DNA of 64,000 bases from positions 1 to 64,000 of the forward strand of contig NZ_JYHV01000037.1 of assembly GCF_000952685.1 (NCBI RefSeq). Direction: 5' to 3'. This DNA comes from Stutzerimonas stutzeri. GTDB taxonomy: Bacteria; Pseudomonadota; Gammaproteobacteria; Pseudomonadales; Pseudomonadaceae. The notes below the pieces were generated by a model, which made no database searches, was not told the origin of the DNA, and saw only the letters and a list, made by a program, of their open reading frames with translations. Positions 24,842 to 33,765 of the stretch are shown here, one piece after another (within the stretch, counting starts at the first letter, position 1; the number at the start of each line of letters is the position of its first letter). The position numbers were made by a program, and so were the translations under genes.

Positions 24842-24993
24842 CTCTCTCTTCATCCGGACTATACCGTCGGCCCCGGAATCGCACCGGGTCTGCTGACCTT
24901 GCCAAAGACAAGCGCTCGCGGGCTAGCGATCGTTGGCCGAACCAACCGCATCACATTACCGCCGGTGGGGAATCGCACCCCGCCCTGAGAACG
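24842..24993 (-). promoter_or_regulatory. FMN riboswitch (RFN element)
   Basis: Read on the minus strand, the element begins with AGGGCGGGGTGCGATTCCCC then ACCGGCGGTAATG, and ends with AGCAGACCCGGTGCGATTCC, GGGGCCGACGGTATAGTCCG and GATGAAGAGAG. These are the RFN conserved blocks in order. It precedes ribE and should reduce riboflavin synthesis when FMN is high. Confidence 0.95.
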
Positions 24994-25349
24994 TGGGCCG
25001 TTTTATGGCCCGGCGCAGTTTTTACCACAGATGCGCCCGCTCTGCAGCCGGCAAACGACTGCGGCGCAACGAAAAGTAGTCTCCGAGCGAGCCATCGCAG
25101 CGGCGTGCCCTGACACCTTTTCAACCGCAAGGTGAAACTCCCGTTTCGCTTGTTTGTCCATAGGCATCGCTGCGCCTCTACGGCAGAACACCGTCCAAGG
25201 AGATGGCAGAAAAGACGATCAGGATGGAACGTCGCTCCAGCATTACGCGTACCGATACGCCGAGCCAGGGTCAGTTCGTACTTGACGGCCCCGGCAGATC
25301 AGGTCGCGATAAGGAACACGCTCCGGTCCCTTTATTCAGGTGCCGAGAG
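24994..25349. other. control region between the FMN riboswitch and the dioxygenase-like gene
   Basis: 356 bp. It must hold the promoter of the ribE leader (minus) and that of the gene at 25350 (plus). A reading frame continuous with the latter gene begins at 25203, but its first ATG touches the AAGGAG with no spacing. No convincing -35/-10 pair was found. Confidence 0.4.
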
Positions 25350-26123
25350 ATGGATATATCAGGGCTTACCTCTTTGGAAGAGTCGGCTGCGCAATGGGCG
25401 GCCGAGATCGATTCCAACGGCTTCACGGTGCTGCAAAATTACCTTTCGCCCGAACTGCTCGAGCAAGGCCGCGACTTCATCGAGCAACAGGCGGCGAGCC
25501 ATGGTGGCGAATACTTCGCCATCCATGGCATTGAAGCGTTGGGCGGCAGTATCGTCGCGGCGCTGGCGCTTTCCGCGCCATTCAAGGAGATGCTGACAGG
25601 CCTGTACCGACTCCAGACCGGCCGGGATCCAGCCGCAATGGAACAGATCTTCCCGGTGGTCCGCTGCCTGCAAGGCCGCAGCGGTCTCAAGCAGTCGCAT
25701 TTCTACCATTTCGATGCCACGGCGGTTACGGCCCTGCTCCCCCTGTTCATCCCGACCGAGGGCGAGCATTGTGGCGATCTGATCATCTTTCCCAACCTTC
25801 GGCCGGTGCGCTTCAATGCCCTGCGCAACGTGATCGAAAAGGCGCTGCTGCATAACTCGGTCAGCAAGAAGCTGGTGGCGTTCGCGGTCAGGCGCGGTTG
25901 GTTGCGGCCGATCCGACTAAAGCTGGTGCCGGGCAACCTCTACCTGTTCTGGGGATACCGCAGCCTGCACGCCAACGATCGATGCGACCCCACCATGCTG
26001 CGCGCCACTGCGCTGTTCCACTTCGGCAATCCACATCACGACAGCCGGCTCGCACGGCGGTTATTGGGCTCCAACAAGCGCCGCGCAAGCCTGGACCACA
26101 ATGGCTTGAAGCCGGTGAGTTAA
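25350..26123 (+). CDS. PhyH-like putative 2-oxoglutarate/Fe(II) dioxygenase
   Basis: 257 aa. The fold-level pattern suggests a non-haem iron dioxygenase: His-Phe-Asp in QSHFYHFDAT, a later His in YRSLHAND and an Arg in MLRATALFHFG would make the HxD...H iron triad and the 2-oxoglutarate Arg. The substrate is unknown. Start chosen at MDISGLTS; ATGs at 25203 and 25224 are in frame. It is oriented against its riboflavin neighbours and separates ribD from the riboswitch, so it is probably an insertion into the rib locus. Confidence 0.65.
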   Translation: MDISGLTSLEESAAQWAAEIDSNGFTVLQNYLSPELLEQGRDFIEQQAASHGGEYFAIHGIEALGGSIVAALALSAPFKEMLTGLYRLQTGRDPAAMEQIFPVVRCLQGRSGLKQSHFYHFDATAVTALLPLFIPTEGEHCGDLIIFPNLRPVRFNALRNVIEKALLHNSVSKKLVAFAVRRGWLRPIRLKLVPGNLYLFWGYRSLHANDRCDPTMLRATALFHFGNPHHDSRLARRLLGSNKRRASLDHNGLKPVS

Positions 26124-26163
26124 GGAACATGCCGCCAGGGCCGGTCCTAGCCCCGATGCAGGA

Positions 26164-27273
26164 TCAGCCAGACGGACGGGCAATGATCCGCCAGTCATCG
26201 CCGATCGCGCGGATATCGATGATCCTGAGTTCGCGCGCTTCGCTCATGCGATCCAACGGCAGCTCCAGCAGCGGACGGGCCGAGGAACCGAGAAATTTGG
26301 CGGCAACGAAGATCTGGTATTCGTCGATCAAGCTTCGCGTGGCAAAGGCTCCGACGAGCCGAGGACCGGCTTCGAGCAACACTTCGTTGGCGCCGCGGCT
26401 GGCGAGTTCGCGCAACAGGCCGTGCAGATCGACCCGCCCGTCGCCATTCGTCAGTTCCACTACCTCATGGCCAGCGGCGCGGTGCAGCACGGCGCGTCCG
26501 ATCGCCGCCGTAGCCACCAATGCCGGCCCAGCCTGAAAGAAAGGCGCATCCAGCGGCACCCGCAGCTGACCATCGATCAGCACCCGCAGCGGCGGGCGCT
26601 GCATGGCCAGCGCGCTCAGTTCGTCATCCAGCCCAAGCTCGGCGGTACGCACCGTCAGCCGTGCATTGTCCATCAGCACGGTATCGGCGCCGGTCAGTAC
26701 CACGCTGGACTGCCCACGCAGCCGCTGCACCTCGGCACGGGCCGCAGGGCCGGTGATCCACTGGCTTTCGCCACTGGCCATGGCCGTGCGGCCATCCAGG
26801 CTCATCGCCAGTTTCGCGCGCAGATAGGGCAGGCCGGTTTCCATACGCTTGATGAAGCCGACGTTGAGGGCCCGCGCCTCGCTCTCCAGCACTCCGCTGG
26901 CGACCTCGATACCGACGCTGCGCAGACGCTCGAGCCCACGCCCGGCGACCTGGGGATTAGGGTCCTGCATCGCCGCCACGACACGGCTGACACCGGCCGT
27001 GACCAGGGCCTCGGCGCAAGGGGGCGTGCGCCCGTGATGGCTGCAGGGTTCGAGCGTAACGTAGGCGGTGGCGCCGCGGGCACGCTCGCCAGCCTGGCGC
27101 AAGGCGTGCACCTCGGCATGCGGCTCGCCGGCTCGCACATGCCAGCCCTCGCCGATCAGTTCACTGTTCTTGACGATTACACAGCCGACACGTGGATTGG
27201 GATGCGTCGAATACAACCCTTTGCGCGCCAACTGCAGGGCGCGGGCCATCCAGACGTGATCGGCGGCAGTCAT
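26164..27273 (-). CDS. ribD: bifunctional riboflavin deaminase/reductase RibD
   Basis: 369 aa. The N-terminal cytidine-deaminase-like domain has zinc ligands His52, Cys77, Cys86 and catalytic Glu54 ([21 protein letters not shown]). The C-terminal reductase starts near 150 ([24 protein letters not shown]) and binds NADPH. It does steps two and three of riboflavin synthesis. Its start overlaps the nrdR stop by four bases. Confidence 0.97.
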   Translation of the reverse strand: MTAADHVWMARALQLARKGLYSTHPNPRVGCVIVKNSELIGEGWHVRAGEPHAEVHALRQAGERARGATAYVTLEPCSHHGRTPPCAEALVTAGVSRVVAAMQDPNPQVAGRGLERLRSVGIEVASGVLESEARALNVGFIKRMETGLPYLRAKLAMSLDGRTAMASGESQWITGPAARAEVQRLRGQSSVVLTGADTVLMDNARLTVRTAELGLDDELSALAMQRPPLRVLIDGQLRVPLDAPFFQAGPALVATAAIGRAVLHRAAGHEVVELTNGDGRVDLHGLLRELASRGANEVLLEAGPRLVGAFATRSLIDEYQIFVAAKFLGSSARPLLELPLDRMSEARELRIIDIRAIGDDWRIIARPSG

Positions 27274-27734
27274 TCTTTCGCGGGTTCGCGAGACAGGCGT
27301 TCGATTTCCTCGCGGAATTCGTTGAGGTCCTGGAAGCGGCGGTAGACCGAAGCGAAGCGGATATAGGCAACCTCGTCGAGCTTCTGCAGCTCGACCATCA
27401 CCAGCTCACCGAGCACCCGCGACTTGATTTCCCGCTCGCCAGTGGCCCGCAGGCGATGCTTGATATGGGCGATGGCCTCTTCCAGGCGTTCGACACTCAC
27501 CGGGCGCTTTTCCAGCGCGCGCTGCATGCCGGCACGCAGCTTTTCCTCGTCGAACGGCTGGCGGCTGCCGTCCTGCTTGATCAGCCGCGGCATGACCAGC
27601 TCGGCGGTTTCGAAGGTGGTGAAACGTTCGCCGCAGGCGAGACACTCGCGGCGGCGGCGCACCTGATCGCCCTCGGCCACAAGGCGCGAATCGATGACTT
27701 TGGTGTCATGTGCACCACAGAAGGGACAATGCAT
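27270..27734 (-). CDS. nrdR: transcriptional repressor NrdR
   Basis: 154 aa. An N-terminal zinc ribbon (Cys3, Cys6, Cys31, Cys34; [10 protein letters not shown] and CLACGERF) precedes an ATP-cone domain (about 49-139) that senses ATP/dATP. It represses ribonucleotide reductase genes elsewhere. The nrdR-ribD overlap is the conserved arrangement in gamma-proteobacteria. Confidence 0.97.
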   Translation of the reverse strand: MHCPFCGAHDTKVIDSRLVAEGDQVRRRRECLACGERFTTFETAELVMPRLIKQDGSRQPFDEEKLRAGMQRALEKRPVSVERLEEAIAHIKHRLRATGEREIKSRVLGELVMVELQKLDEVAYIRFASVYRRFQDLNEFREEIERLSREPAKE

Positions 27735-27849
27735 GGTTTAGAGCTGTCAGACGTCGGGAGAGCCATGGTAGCGCATCCCGTCGGCAAGACAAATCGAGCG
27801 GATTGCTGCTATACAGGCGCGCATTTATCGCCAGACTTCGGAGCCGTCC

Positions 27850-28278
27850 GTGCCGTTACGTCCTTTTGTTCTGCCCGTTTTACTGCTGGTGTTGGTGGGT
27901 TGTTCGAGCCAGCAATCCCAGCGCCCCTCGGCACCCGTCACCTTCGAGGATCCGCCCGCGGCCGTGACACCGTTGCACGAACTGCATGGCAGTCTGATCG
28001 GCGTCCCAGCTGACAGCGAAGTCGAGCTGGCGCTGTTGGAAGTCAACCGTCGCGACCAGCCCGATCGTTTGTTGAGTAGCGTGCAACTCAAAGGCCGTGG
28101 CAATGAACTGCCGTTCATCCTCAAATTCAACGCCGAAAAGTTTCCTCTGGATCAGCAAGTCGAGCTGCGCGGTCGGGCGACCCGCTCCGGGCAACTGATC
28201 ATGCGCCTTCCGGCGGTGCGCATCAGCAGCCCGGCCAGCCAATCGCTGGGCCCGCTGCGATTGGTTCCGGCGCCTTGA
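27850..28278 (+). CDS. YbaY-family lipoprotein
   Basis: 142 aa from a GTG start. A signal sequence ends in the lipobox L-V-G-C18 (VLVGCSSQQS). The mature domain, about 100 residues, has the beta-rich YbaY pattern (LHGSLIGVPADSEVELALLEVNR, LPFILKFNAEKFPLDQQVELRGR). Envelope function is unknown. The stop TGA overlaps the TTG start of the methyltransferase gene, suggesting co-translation. Confidence 0.75.
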   Translation: MPLRPFVLPVLLLVLVGCSSQQSQRPSAPVTFEDPPAAVTPLHELHGSLIGVPADSEVELALLEVNRRDQPDRLLSSVQLKGRGNELPFILKFNAEKFPLDQQVELRGRATRSGQLIMRLPAVRISSPASQSLGPLRLVPAP

Positions 28279-28958
28279 GACCGCCAGCTGCACTACAGGC
28301 GGCGCTGGCCGACCTGCTTGGCGACGCTCGCCTGAGCATCGAGACGCTGCCCGATACCGACATTCGCTTGTGGCTGATCGATGCGGCAAACATGGACCGT
28401 GCCTTCAGCCCGGAGGAAACCCGACGGATTCTCGAAGAACCGCCCTATTGGTGCTTCTGCTGGGCCAGCGGCTTGGTGTTGGCACGCTGGCTCGCCACGC
28501 ATCCGGAATGGGTGCGCGGAAAGCGGGTACTGGATTTCGGCTCGGGTTCGGGCGTCGCCGCGATCGCCGCGGCCAAAGCCGGCGCATTGGAAGTGGTGGC
28601 CTGCGACCTCGACCCGATCGCATTGACCGCCTGCCGCGCCAACGCGGAGCTCAACGGTGTGCAGCTCGGTTATTCGGAAGACTTCTTCGCCGAGACCGAT
28701 CGCTACGACCTGATCATCGTCGCCGATGTGCTCTACGACCGCGCCAATCTGCCGCTGCTCGATCAATTCCTCAGCCGTGGCCGCCAGGCGCTGGTCGCCG
28801 ATTCGCGGGTGCGCGATTTTCAGCATGCGTTGTATGGTCGTCTGGCCATTCTGGATGCCTGCACCTGGCCGGATCTGGCCGAGCCGGCGGAGTTCCGTCG
28901 GGTCAGTCTCTACCACGCCAGTCGCCACGTCGAGGCTGAATCCCTGGGTGCCGGCTGA
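28275..28958 (+). CDS. class I SAM-dependent methyltransferase (ETF-beta lysine methyltransferase-like)
   Basis: 227 aa. Motif I, VLDFGSGSGV, is at 85-94, followed by VVACDLDPIALTACRANAELN (motif II) and DLIIVADVLYDRANLPLL (DVLYD replaces the usual DPP-type motif). This matches the METTL20-type protein lysine methyltransferases; the target here is not known. The start is TTG, overlapping the upstream stop as TTGA. Confidence 0.8.
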   Translation: MRPPAALQAALADLLGDARLSIETLPDTDIRLWLIDAANMDRAFSPEETRRILEEPPYWCFCWASGLVLARWLATHPEWVRGKRVLDFGSGSGVAAIAAAKAGALEVVACDLDPIALTACRANAELNGVQLGYSEDFFAETDRYDLIIVADVLYDRANLPLLDQFLSRGRQALVADSRVRDFQHALYGRLAILDACTWPDLAEPAEFRRVSLYHASRHVEAESLGAG

Positions 28959-29022
28959 GGTCTATCGCAGATAGCTGGCGTAGCGTCGCTGCAGCATGAG
29001 CCGAGCCCCAGAGGAGGCCATC

Positions 29023-29553
29023 ATGTCCACCGAGAAACCCCTGCGTCTGTTTTTCGCCCTGTCCTGCCCGCCTCCGTTGGCGGAAGCCATCTGTAGCTGG
29101 CGCGACAGCCAGAACCTAGGCGGTCGCCCCGTGGCGCAGGCCAACCTGCACCTCACGCTGGCGTTTCTGGGTGGCCAGCCGACGGCGAAGCTGGAGGGGC
29201 TGAAGCAGCTCGGAGACCACCTGCGCGCTGACGCCTTCACGCTGCGGCTGGATCAGCTGCAGACGATCGGCCACGGCTTCGCCTGCCTGATTCCCAGCCA
29301 GGTCCCGCCACCATTGAGCCAACTGGTCGAACAGTTGCATGCCGGCCTGTCCACCCACGGCTTCGCTCTCGACTCGCGGCCGTTTCTGCCGCACATGACA
29401 CTGTCGCGCGAAGCCCAGGCGCAGCCAGACGGCGCACCGCCCACATTCAAATGGCAGGTGGAGCGCTTCGGCCTCTTCCTGTCGGAAAACACCGGGAACG
29501 GTGTGCGCTACCGCGAGCTGGAGAACTGGCCGTTGAAGGCGCCAAGCGGCTGA
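29023..29553 (+). CDS. thpR: RNA 2',3'-cyclic phosphodiesterase
   Basis: 176 aa, 2H phosphoesterase. The two catalytic HxTx motifs are His43 (NLHLTLAF) and His124 (PHMTLSR). GAGGAGG lies eight bases before the ATG at 29023; the frame extends further upstream, but without a good site. Homologues open 2',3'-cyclic phosphates of RNA ends. Confidence 0.93.
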   Translation: MSTEKPLRLFFALSCPPPLAEAICSWRDSQNLGGRPVAQANLHLTLAFLGGQPTAKLEGLKQLGDHLRADAFTLRLDQLQTIGHGFACLIPSQVPPPLSQLVEQLHAGLSTHGFALDSRPFLPHMTLSREAQAQPDGAPPTFKWQVERFGLFLSENTGNGVRYRELENWPLKAPSG

Positions 29554-29644
29554 ACCGTGACGCGTGCGCCACTTGCTTCCGCTTCGGCGCGCCCCCACTT
29601 AACATGCACGCCTCATTTCGCATGCGCCCATTTCGAGAACTCCG

Positions 29645-30514
29645 ATGAGCCAGACTCCCTACATCTTCGACGTCAGCAACGCCAACTTCGAGCAGCTGGT
29701 GCTGGAAAACTCCTTCCACAAGCCGGTGCTGGTGGACTTCTGGGCCGAGTGGTGCGCGCCATGCAAGGCGCTGATGCCGCTGTTGGCGAAGATCACCGAG
29801 GAATACCAGGGAGAGCTGTTGCTGGCGAAGGTCAACTGCGACATCGAACAGGACGTCGTGGCCCGTTTCGGCGTGCGCAGCCTGCCTACCGTGGTGCTGT
29901 TCAAGGACGGCCAGCCGGTCGATGGTTTCGCCGGAGCCCAACCGGAATCGGCAATTCGCGCCATGCTCGAACCGCACGTATCCGCACCCGCCGCTCCTGA
30001 GACCGACCTGCTGGAAACCGCCCAGGCGCTGTTCGCCGAAGGGCGCATTGGCGAGGCGGAAAACCTGCTCAAGCAGTTGCTGGTCGAAGACAACGAGAAC
30101 GCCGCAGGCCTGATCCTTTATGCCCGCTGCCTGGCCGAACGCGGCGAACTGGCCGAGGCCGAAACGGCGCTCGGCGCCGTCAAAGGTGACTCCCACAAGC
30201 AAGCGCTGGCTGGCGCCCGCGCGCAGCTGACCTTCTTGCGTCAGGCCAATGACCTGCCAGAAGTCGCCGATCTCAAGAGCCGTCTTGCACAAAACGCCGA
30301 CGACGATGAAGCGGCTTATCAATTGGCCATTCAACAACTGGCGCGGCAGCAACACGACGCGGCACTGGATGGTCTGCTGAGGCTGTTCGTGCGCAACCGC
30401 GGCTACGCCGAAGGCCTGCCACACAAGACGCTGCTGCAGGTATTCGACCTGCTGGGCAGCGACCATCCGCTGGTTACCACCTATCGGCGCAAGCTGTACC
30501 AAGCGCTGTACTGA
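29645..30514 (+). CDS. cnoX: thioredoxin-TPR chaperedoxin (CnoX/YbbN family)
   Basis: 289 aa. The N-terminal thioredoxin domain (about 1-110) has Trp-Cys37-Ala-Pro-Cys40; the C-terminal half is TPR-like (LFAEGRIGEAENLLKQLL). CnoX protects proteins from oxidation by hypochlorous acid and passes them to GroEL/DnaK. E. coli CnoX lacks a complete CxxC, while this one has it and could act as a real thiol reductase. A terminator follows at 30520-30545. Confidence 0.93.
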   Translation: MSQTPYIFDVSNANFEQLVLENSFHKPVLVDFWAEWCAPCKALMPLLAKITEEYQGELLLAKVNCDIEQDVVARFGVRSLPTVVLFKDGQPVDGFAGAQPESAIRAMLEPHVSAPAAPETDLLETAQALFAEGRIGEAENLLKQLLVEDNENAAGLILYARCLAERGELAEAETALGAVKGDSHKQALAGARAQLTFLRQANDLPEVADLKSRLAQNADDDEAAYQLAIQQLARQQHDAALDGLLRLFVRNRGYAEGLPHKTLLQVFDLLGSDHPLVTTYRRKLYQALY

Positions 30515-30519
30515 GCCGA

Positions 30520-30545
30520 AAAAGGCCTCCGATCGGAGGCCTTTT
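30520..30545. terminator. bidirectional rho-independent terminator
   Basis: AAAAGGCCTCCG and its complement CGGAGGCCTTTT (30520-30545) form a perfect hairpin with A- and T-runs on both sides. It serves cnoX and the convergent HAD gene. Confidence 0.92.
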
Positions 30546-30578
30546 GGAGCAACTTTTCGTCTCGCCGGACCATCATCA

Positions 30579-31172
30579 TCAGCTCGCCAGCATCTCGTGC
30601 AACCGTAGACAATCGCGCACATACAGATCGGTCAGTTCCGGCCATGGATTGACCGGCACATTGACCAGCACGCCATGCGCGCCAGCCGCCTTGGCGCATT
30701 CCAGGTCGAAGCGATAGTCGCCCACCATCACCAGTTCCCGCGGGTCGACGCCCCACTTGTTCGCCAGGTGCAGCAGGCCGCCGGGATCGGGCTTGGGCGG
30801 CGCTTCATCGCGGCCGAGGATATCTTCGCTGGCGAAATACTCGCCCAGTCCCACCGCCTGTAAGGTCACCAGTGCCAGTTCGTGGGCATTGCGGGTCAGC
30901 ACGCCGAGCCGGCAACCCCTGTTACTGAGTGCACGCAACAGCTCGCGAGCGCCCGTCGCCGGCGTGGCCGCGTAGGCTAACTCACGTTCGTGCTCCAACA
31001 GCCAGGCGCGCTTGTTGGCGGCTTCGTCGGCCGGCAGCGCGGCGAGGTGGTGAAGGATGTCGTCGTCCTCCGGAATGTCCAGCGCACGCTTGATCGCCGG
31101 GAAGTCATGCACGGCGATCGTCAGCGTACCGTCCATGTCGAATACCCAGTGGCGTGCGTCGGCCAGCCTCAC
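30579..31172 (-). CDS. HAD-superfamily hydrolase
   Basis: 197 aa. Motif I is FDMDGTLT (nucleophile Asp12, Asp14); LTRNAHE carries motif II; PPKPDPGGLLHL the Lys; and VMVGDYRFDLECAKAAGA the acidic motif IV. The fold class fits phosphoglycolate phosphatase-like or beta-phosphoglucomutase-like enzymes; the substrate is unknown. The GTG start overlaps the tesB stop by four bases. Confidence 0.87.
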   Translation of the reverse strand: MRLADARHWVFDMDGTLTIAVHDFPAIKRALDIPEDDDILHHLAALPADEAANKRAWLLEHERELAYAATPATGARELLRALSNRGCRLGVLTRNAHELALVTLQAVGLGEYFASEDILGRDEAPPKPDPGGLLHLANKWGVDPRELVMVGDYRFDLECAKAAGAHGVLVNVPVNPWPELTDLYVRDCLRLHEMLAS

Positions 31173-32038
31173 TTCCAGTCCTCACGCACCCGCACCAGCC
31201 CTTCCTGCGCCACCGAAGCGACCAGCTCGCCGGCGCGATTGAAGATGCTGCCGCGGGCGAAACCGCGGGCATTTCCAGCCCAGGGGCTATCCATGGAGTA
31301 CAGCAGCCATTCGTCCGCGCGTACCTCGCGATGGAACCAGATGGCGTGATCCAGGCTCGCCAATTGGATGAATTTGCTCCAGGAGCTGACACCATGGGGT
31401 TGCAGGGCGGTGCCGATGAAGCTGAAGTCCGAGGCATAGGCGACCAGATATTTGTGCAACGCCGGGTTATCCGGTAGCGAACCGTCGGCACGGAACCAGA
31501 TATGCCGGATCGGTTCGATCGGCTGTGGGTTGATCGGGTCCTGCAGGGTCACCGGGCGAATCTCGATCGGCTTGGGTCGGCGCAACTTCTCCGCGACCCG
31601 CTCCGGAACCAACGGCGTCAGTTTGTGCATCAGCTCCCACTCGCTGGCGAGATTTTCCGGCCCGACCACATCGGGCATCTTCAGTTGATGTTCGTAACCG
31701 GTCTCGTCCGCCTGGAACGAAGCGCTGCAGGTGAAGATGGTCTGGCCTTTCTGGATCGCACTGACGCGCCGGGTGCTGAAACTACCGCCATCACGCACCC
31801 GATCGACGTCATAGACCACCGGCTGGTGGGAATCACCGGGGCGTAGGAAGTAGCCGTGCATGGAATGCACATGGCGCTCCGATGCCACGGTCTGGCTGGC
31901 TGCGGACAACGCCTGACCGACCACCTGGCCGCCGAACAATTGCGGAAATCCCAAGTCCTGACTGGCGCCACGGAACAGGTTTTCCTCGATTCGTTCCAGC
32001 GACAGCAGGCTGACGAGCGTGTCTAGGGTGTCGGTCAT
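31169..32038 (-). CDS. tesB: acyl-CoA thioesterase II
   Basis: 289 aa double-hotdog enzyme that hydrolyses medium- and long-chain acyl-CoA. Family stretches seen are ENLFRGASQDLGFPQLFGGQ, RHVHSMHGYFLRPGD and the C-terminal SMDSPWAGNARGFARG that leads to the catalytic Gln region. Co-transcribed with the HAD gene downstream. Confidence 0.95.
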   Translation of the reverse strand: MTDTLDTLVSLLSLERIEENLFRGASQDLGFPQLFGGQVVGQALSAASQTVASERHVHSMHGYFLRPGDSHQPVVYDVDRVRDGGSFSTRRVSAIQKGQTIFTCSASFQADETGYEHQLKMPDVVGPENLASEWELMHKLTPLVPERVAEKLRRPKPIEIRPVTLQDPINPQPIEPIRHIWFRADGSLPDNPALHKYLVAYASDFSFIGTALQPHGVSSWSKFIQLASLDHAIWFHREVRADEWLLYSMDSPWAGNARGFARGSIFNRAGELVASVAQEGLVRVREDWK

Positions 32039-32119
32039 GGCGGTGTTCCTATGGATATGCGGGCACGGGGCAAGCGCGCAATGTTACGTATTTCACCGGA
32101 TTCGCTCCAGCAATTGGGC

Positions 32120-32683
32120 TTATCGTCGGGCATCGGCCCAATTTTCCCGCGTGATTCGATACAACACGTGATCACGCAGCGGATGGCCTTCGGGAATGTC
32201 TGGATGCTCGAAGTCATGCTGCGCTTCGTGCTGCATGCCCAGTACGCTCATCAACTGCCTGGACGGTTCATTGATCGCGGCGGTGTATGTCACCACGTCC
32301 GACAGTTGCAGGCGGTCGAAGGCGCAGGTCAGGGCCGCTTGCGCCGCCTCCCGGGCCAGCCCTTGTCGCCATTGGTCGGGGACGAGTCGCCAAGCTATTT
32401 CCACGGCCGGGCAAAATGGCAGCTTTAGGCGGCTCCAGGCCAGCCCGGTCAAGCCGATGAAGCATCCGTCGTCCTTGCGTTCCAGCGCCCAGACGCCGAA
32501 ACCGTGCCGGGCGAAGTGCATCCGCCAGCGCGCCAGCGCCGCGGCGCAGTCATCACGCGAAAGCAACGCCGGGAAATAGCGCATCACCAGCGGGTCGGCG
32601 CACATCGCCGCGAGTGATTCGAGATCGTCGTCATGCCAGCGACGCAGCCGCAGGCGTGGGGAGTCCAGTTCAATACGCGTCAT
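32120..32683 (-). CDS. GNAT-family N-acetyltransferase
   Basis: 187 aa of the RimJ/RimL-like type (begins MTRIELDSPRLRLRRW). The acetyl-CoA loop appears in WRLVPDQWRQGLAREAAQAA, and EPSRQLMSVLGMQHEAQHDFE is the typical late element. GGAAGAAG precedes the ATG. The acceptor is unknown. Divergent from the HDAC-like gene. Confidence 0.88.
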   Translation of the reverse strand: MTRIELDSPRLRLRRWHDDDLESLAAMCADPLVMRYFPALLSRDDCAAALARWRMHFARHGFGVWALERKDDGCFIGLTGLAWSRLKLPFCPAVEIAWRLVPDQWRQGLAREAAQAALTCAFDRLQLSDVVTYTAAINEPSRQLMSVLGMQHEAQHDFEHPDIPEGHPLRDHVLYRITRENWADARR

Positions 32684-32760
32684 CGCTTCTTCCGTGCTGT
32701 TCCTTGAGGGGCCGGCTGCCGAATCGGCATACTTTCGGCTGACCATTCGAGCGTCGATCG

Positions 32761-33681
32761 ATGTTCCTACCGCTGATATTTCATGAGGATTACAGCCCGC
32801 CGCTGCCACCAGGGCATCGCTTCCCCATGGAGAAATTCCGACTGCTGCGCGATCACCTGGTCGCCAGCGGTCTGACCACAGACGAGGCGCTATTGCGTCC
32901 CGAACTCTGCCCGACCGATCTGCTCACACTGGCTCACGATCGAGCTTACGTCGCGCGCTACTGCAGCGGCGACATGAGCCGTGATGAATTGCGCCGCCTG
33001 GGCCTGCCCTGGAGCCCACCGTTGGCGCAGCGTACCCTTCGCGCGGTCGGCGGATCGCTGCTTGCCGCAGAGCTGGCTTTGCAACACGGGCTGGCCTGTC
33101 ATCTGGCGGGCGGCACCCACCATGCCCATCACGATCATGCCTCCGGCTTCTGCATATTCAACGATCTGGCGGTGATCGCCCTTTCGCTACTGGAGCGCGG
33201 CCGCGTCGGCCGCGTGCTGATCTTCGACTGCGACGTCCACCAGGGCGACGGCACCGCGCGGATACTCGAGCATACCGCCGACGCGGTGACAGTATCGCTG
33301 CATTGCGAGAAGAACTTTCCGACACGCAAGGCCCGCAGCGACTGGGATATCGGGCTGCCGCCAGGCCTTGGCGACACGCAATATCTCAAAGCGGTCGACG
33401 ACGCGCTCAACTATCTGTTACCGCTGTATCAGCCAGATCTGGTGATCTACGATGCCGGCGTCGATGTTCATCGCGACGATGCGCTGGGCTTGCTCAACCT
33501 CACTGATGAAGGGCTGGCGATGCGAGACAGCGCGGTGATAGAGCATTGCCTGGGCCGGGACATTCCGGTGGTTGGAGTGATCGGTGGCGGCTACGACAAG
33601 GACCGGGCGCTGTTAGCCCGTCGTCATGCGCAGCTGCATTTCAGCGCCGCCGAGGCCTGGCGGCGTCACGGACTGAGTTGA
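32761..33681 (+). CDS. histone deacetylase-family hydrolase
   Basis: 306 aa, close to the class IV/acetoin-utilisation group. The active-site His pair is His123-His124 (GGTHHAHHDHASGFC) and the zinc ligands are in FDCDVHQGDGT (Asp158, His160) and IYDAGVDVHRDD. Bacterial members deacetylate small acetylated amines or polyamines; the substrate here is not determined. Confidence 0.9.
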   Translation: MFLPLIFHEDYSPPLPPGHRFPMEKFRLLRDHLVASGLTTDEALLRPELCPTDLLTLAHDRAYVARYCSGDMSRDELRRLGLPWSPPLAQRTLRAVGGSLLAAELALQHGLACHLAGGTHHAHHDHASGFCIFNDLAVIALSLLERGRVGRVLIFDCDVHQGDGTARILEHTADAVTVSLHCEKNFPTRKARSDWDIGLPPGLGDTQYLKAVDDALNYLLPLYQPDLVIYDAGVDVHRDDALGLLNLTDEGLAMRDSAVIEHCLGRDIPVVGVIGGGYDKDRALLARRHAQLHFSAAEAWRRHGLS

Positions 33682-33765
33682 GAGCGTGGCGTGAATCCGG
33701 CACAGAAATGGCCCGCGGCCAGGTCAGCCGCTACAATGCCCGCCCCGCAACTGCCGGCTGCAACC

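Noticed and set aside
25203-25349. N-terminal extension of the dioxygenase-like protein
   Set aside because: The upstream ATG touches its AAGGAG with no spacing, and the 49 residues show no fold-like pattern; kept only as an alternative start.
29447-30622. 391-codon minus-strand frame opposite cnoX
   Set aside because: cnoX has clear thioredoxin motifs on the plus strand; the antisense frame has no recognisable domain and crosses a terminator.
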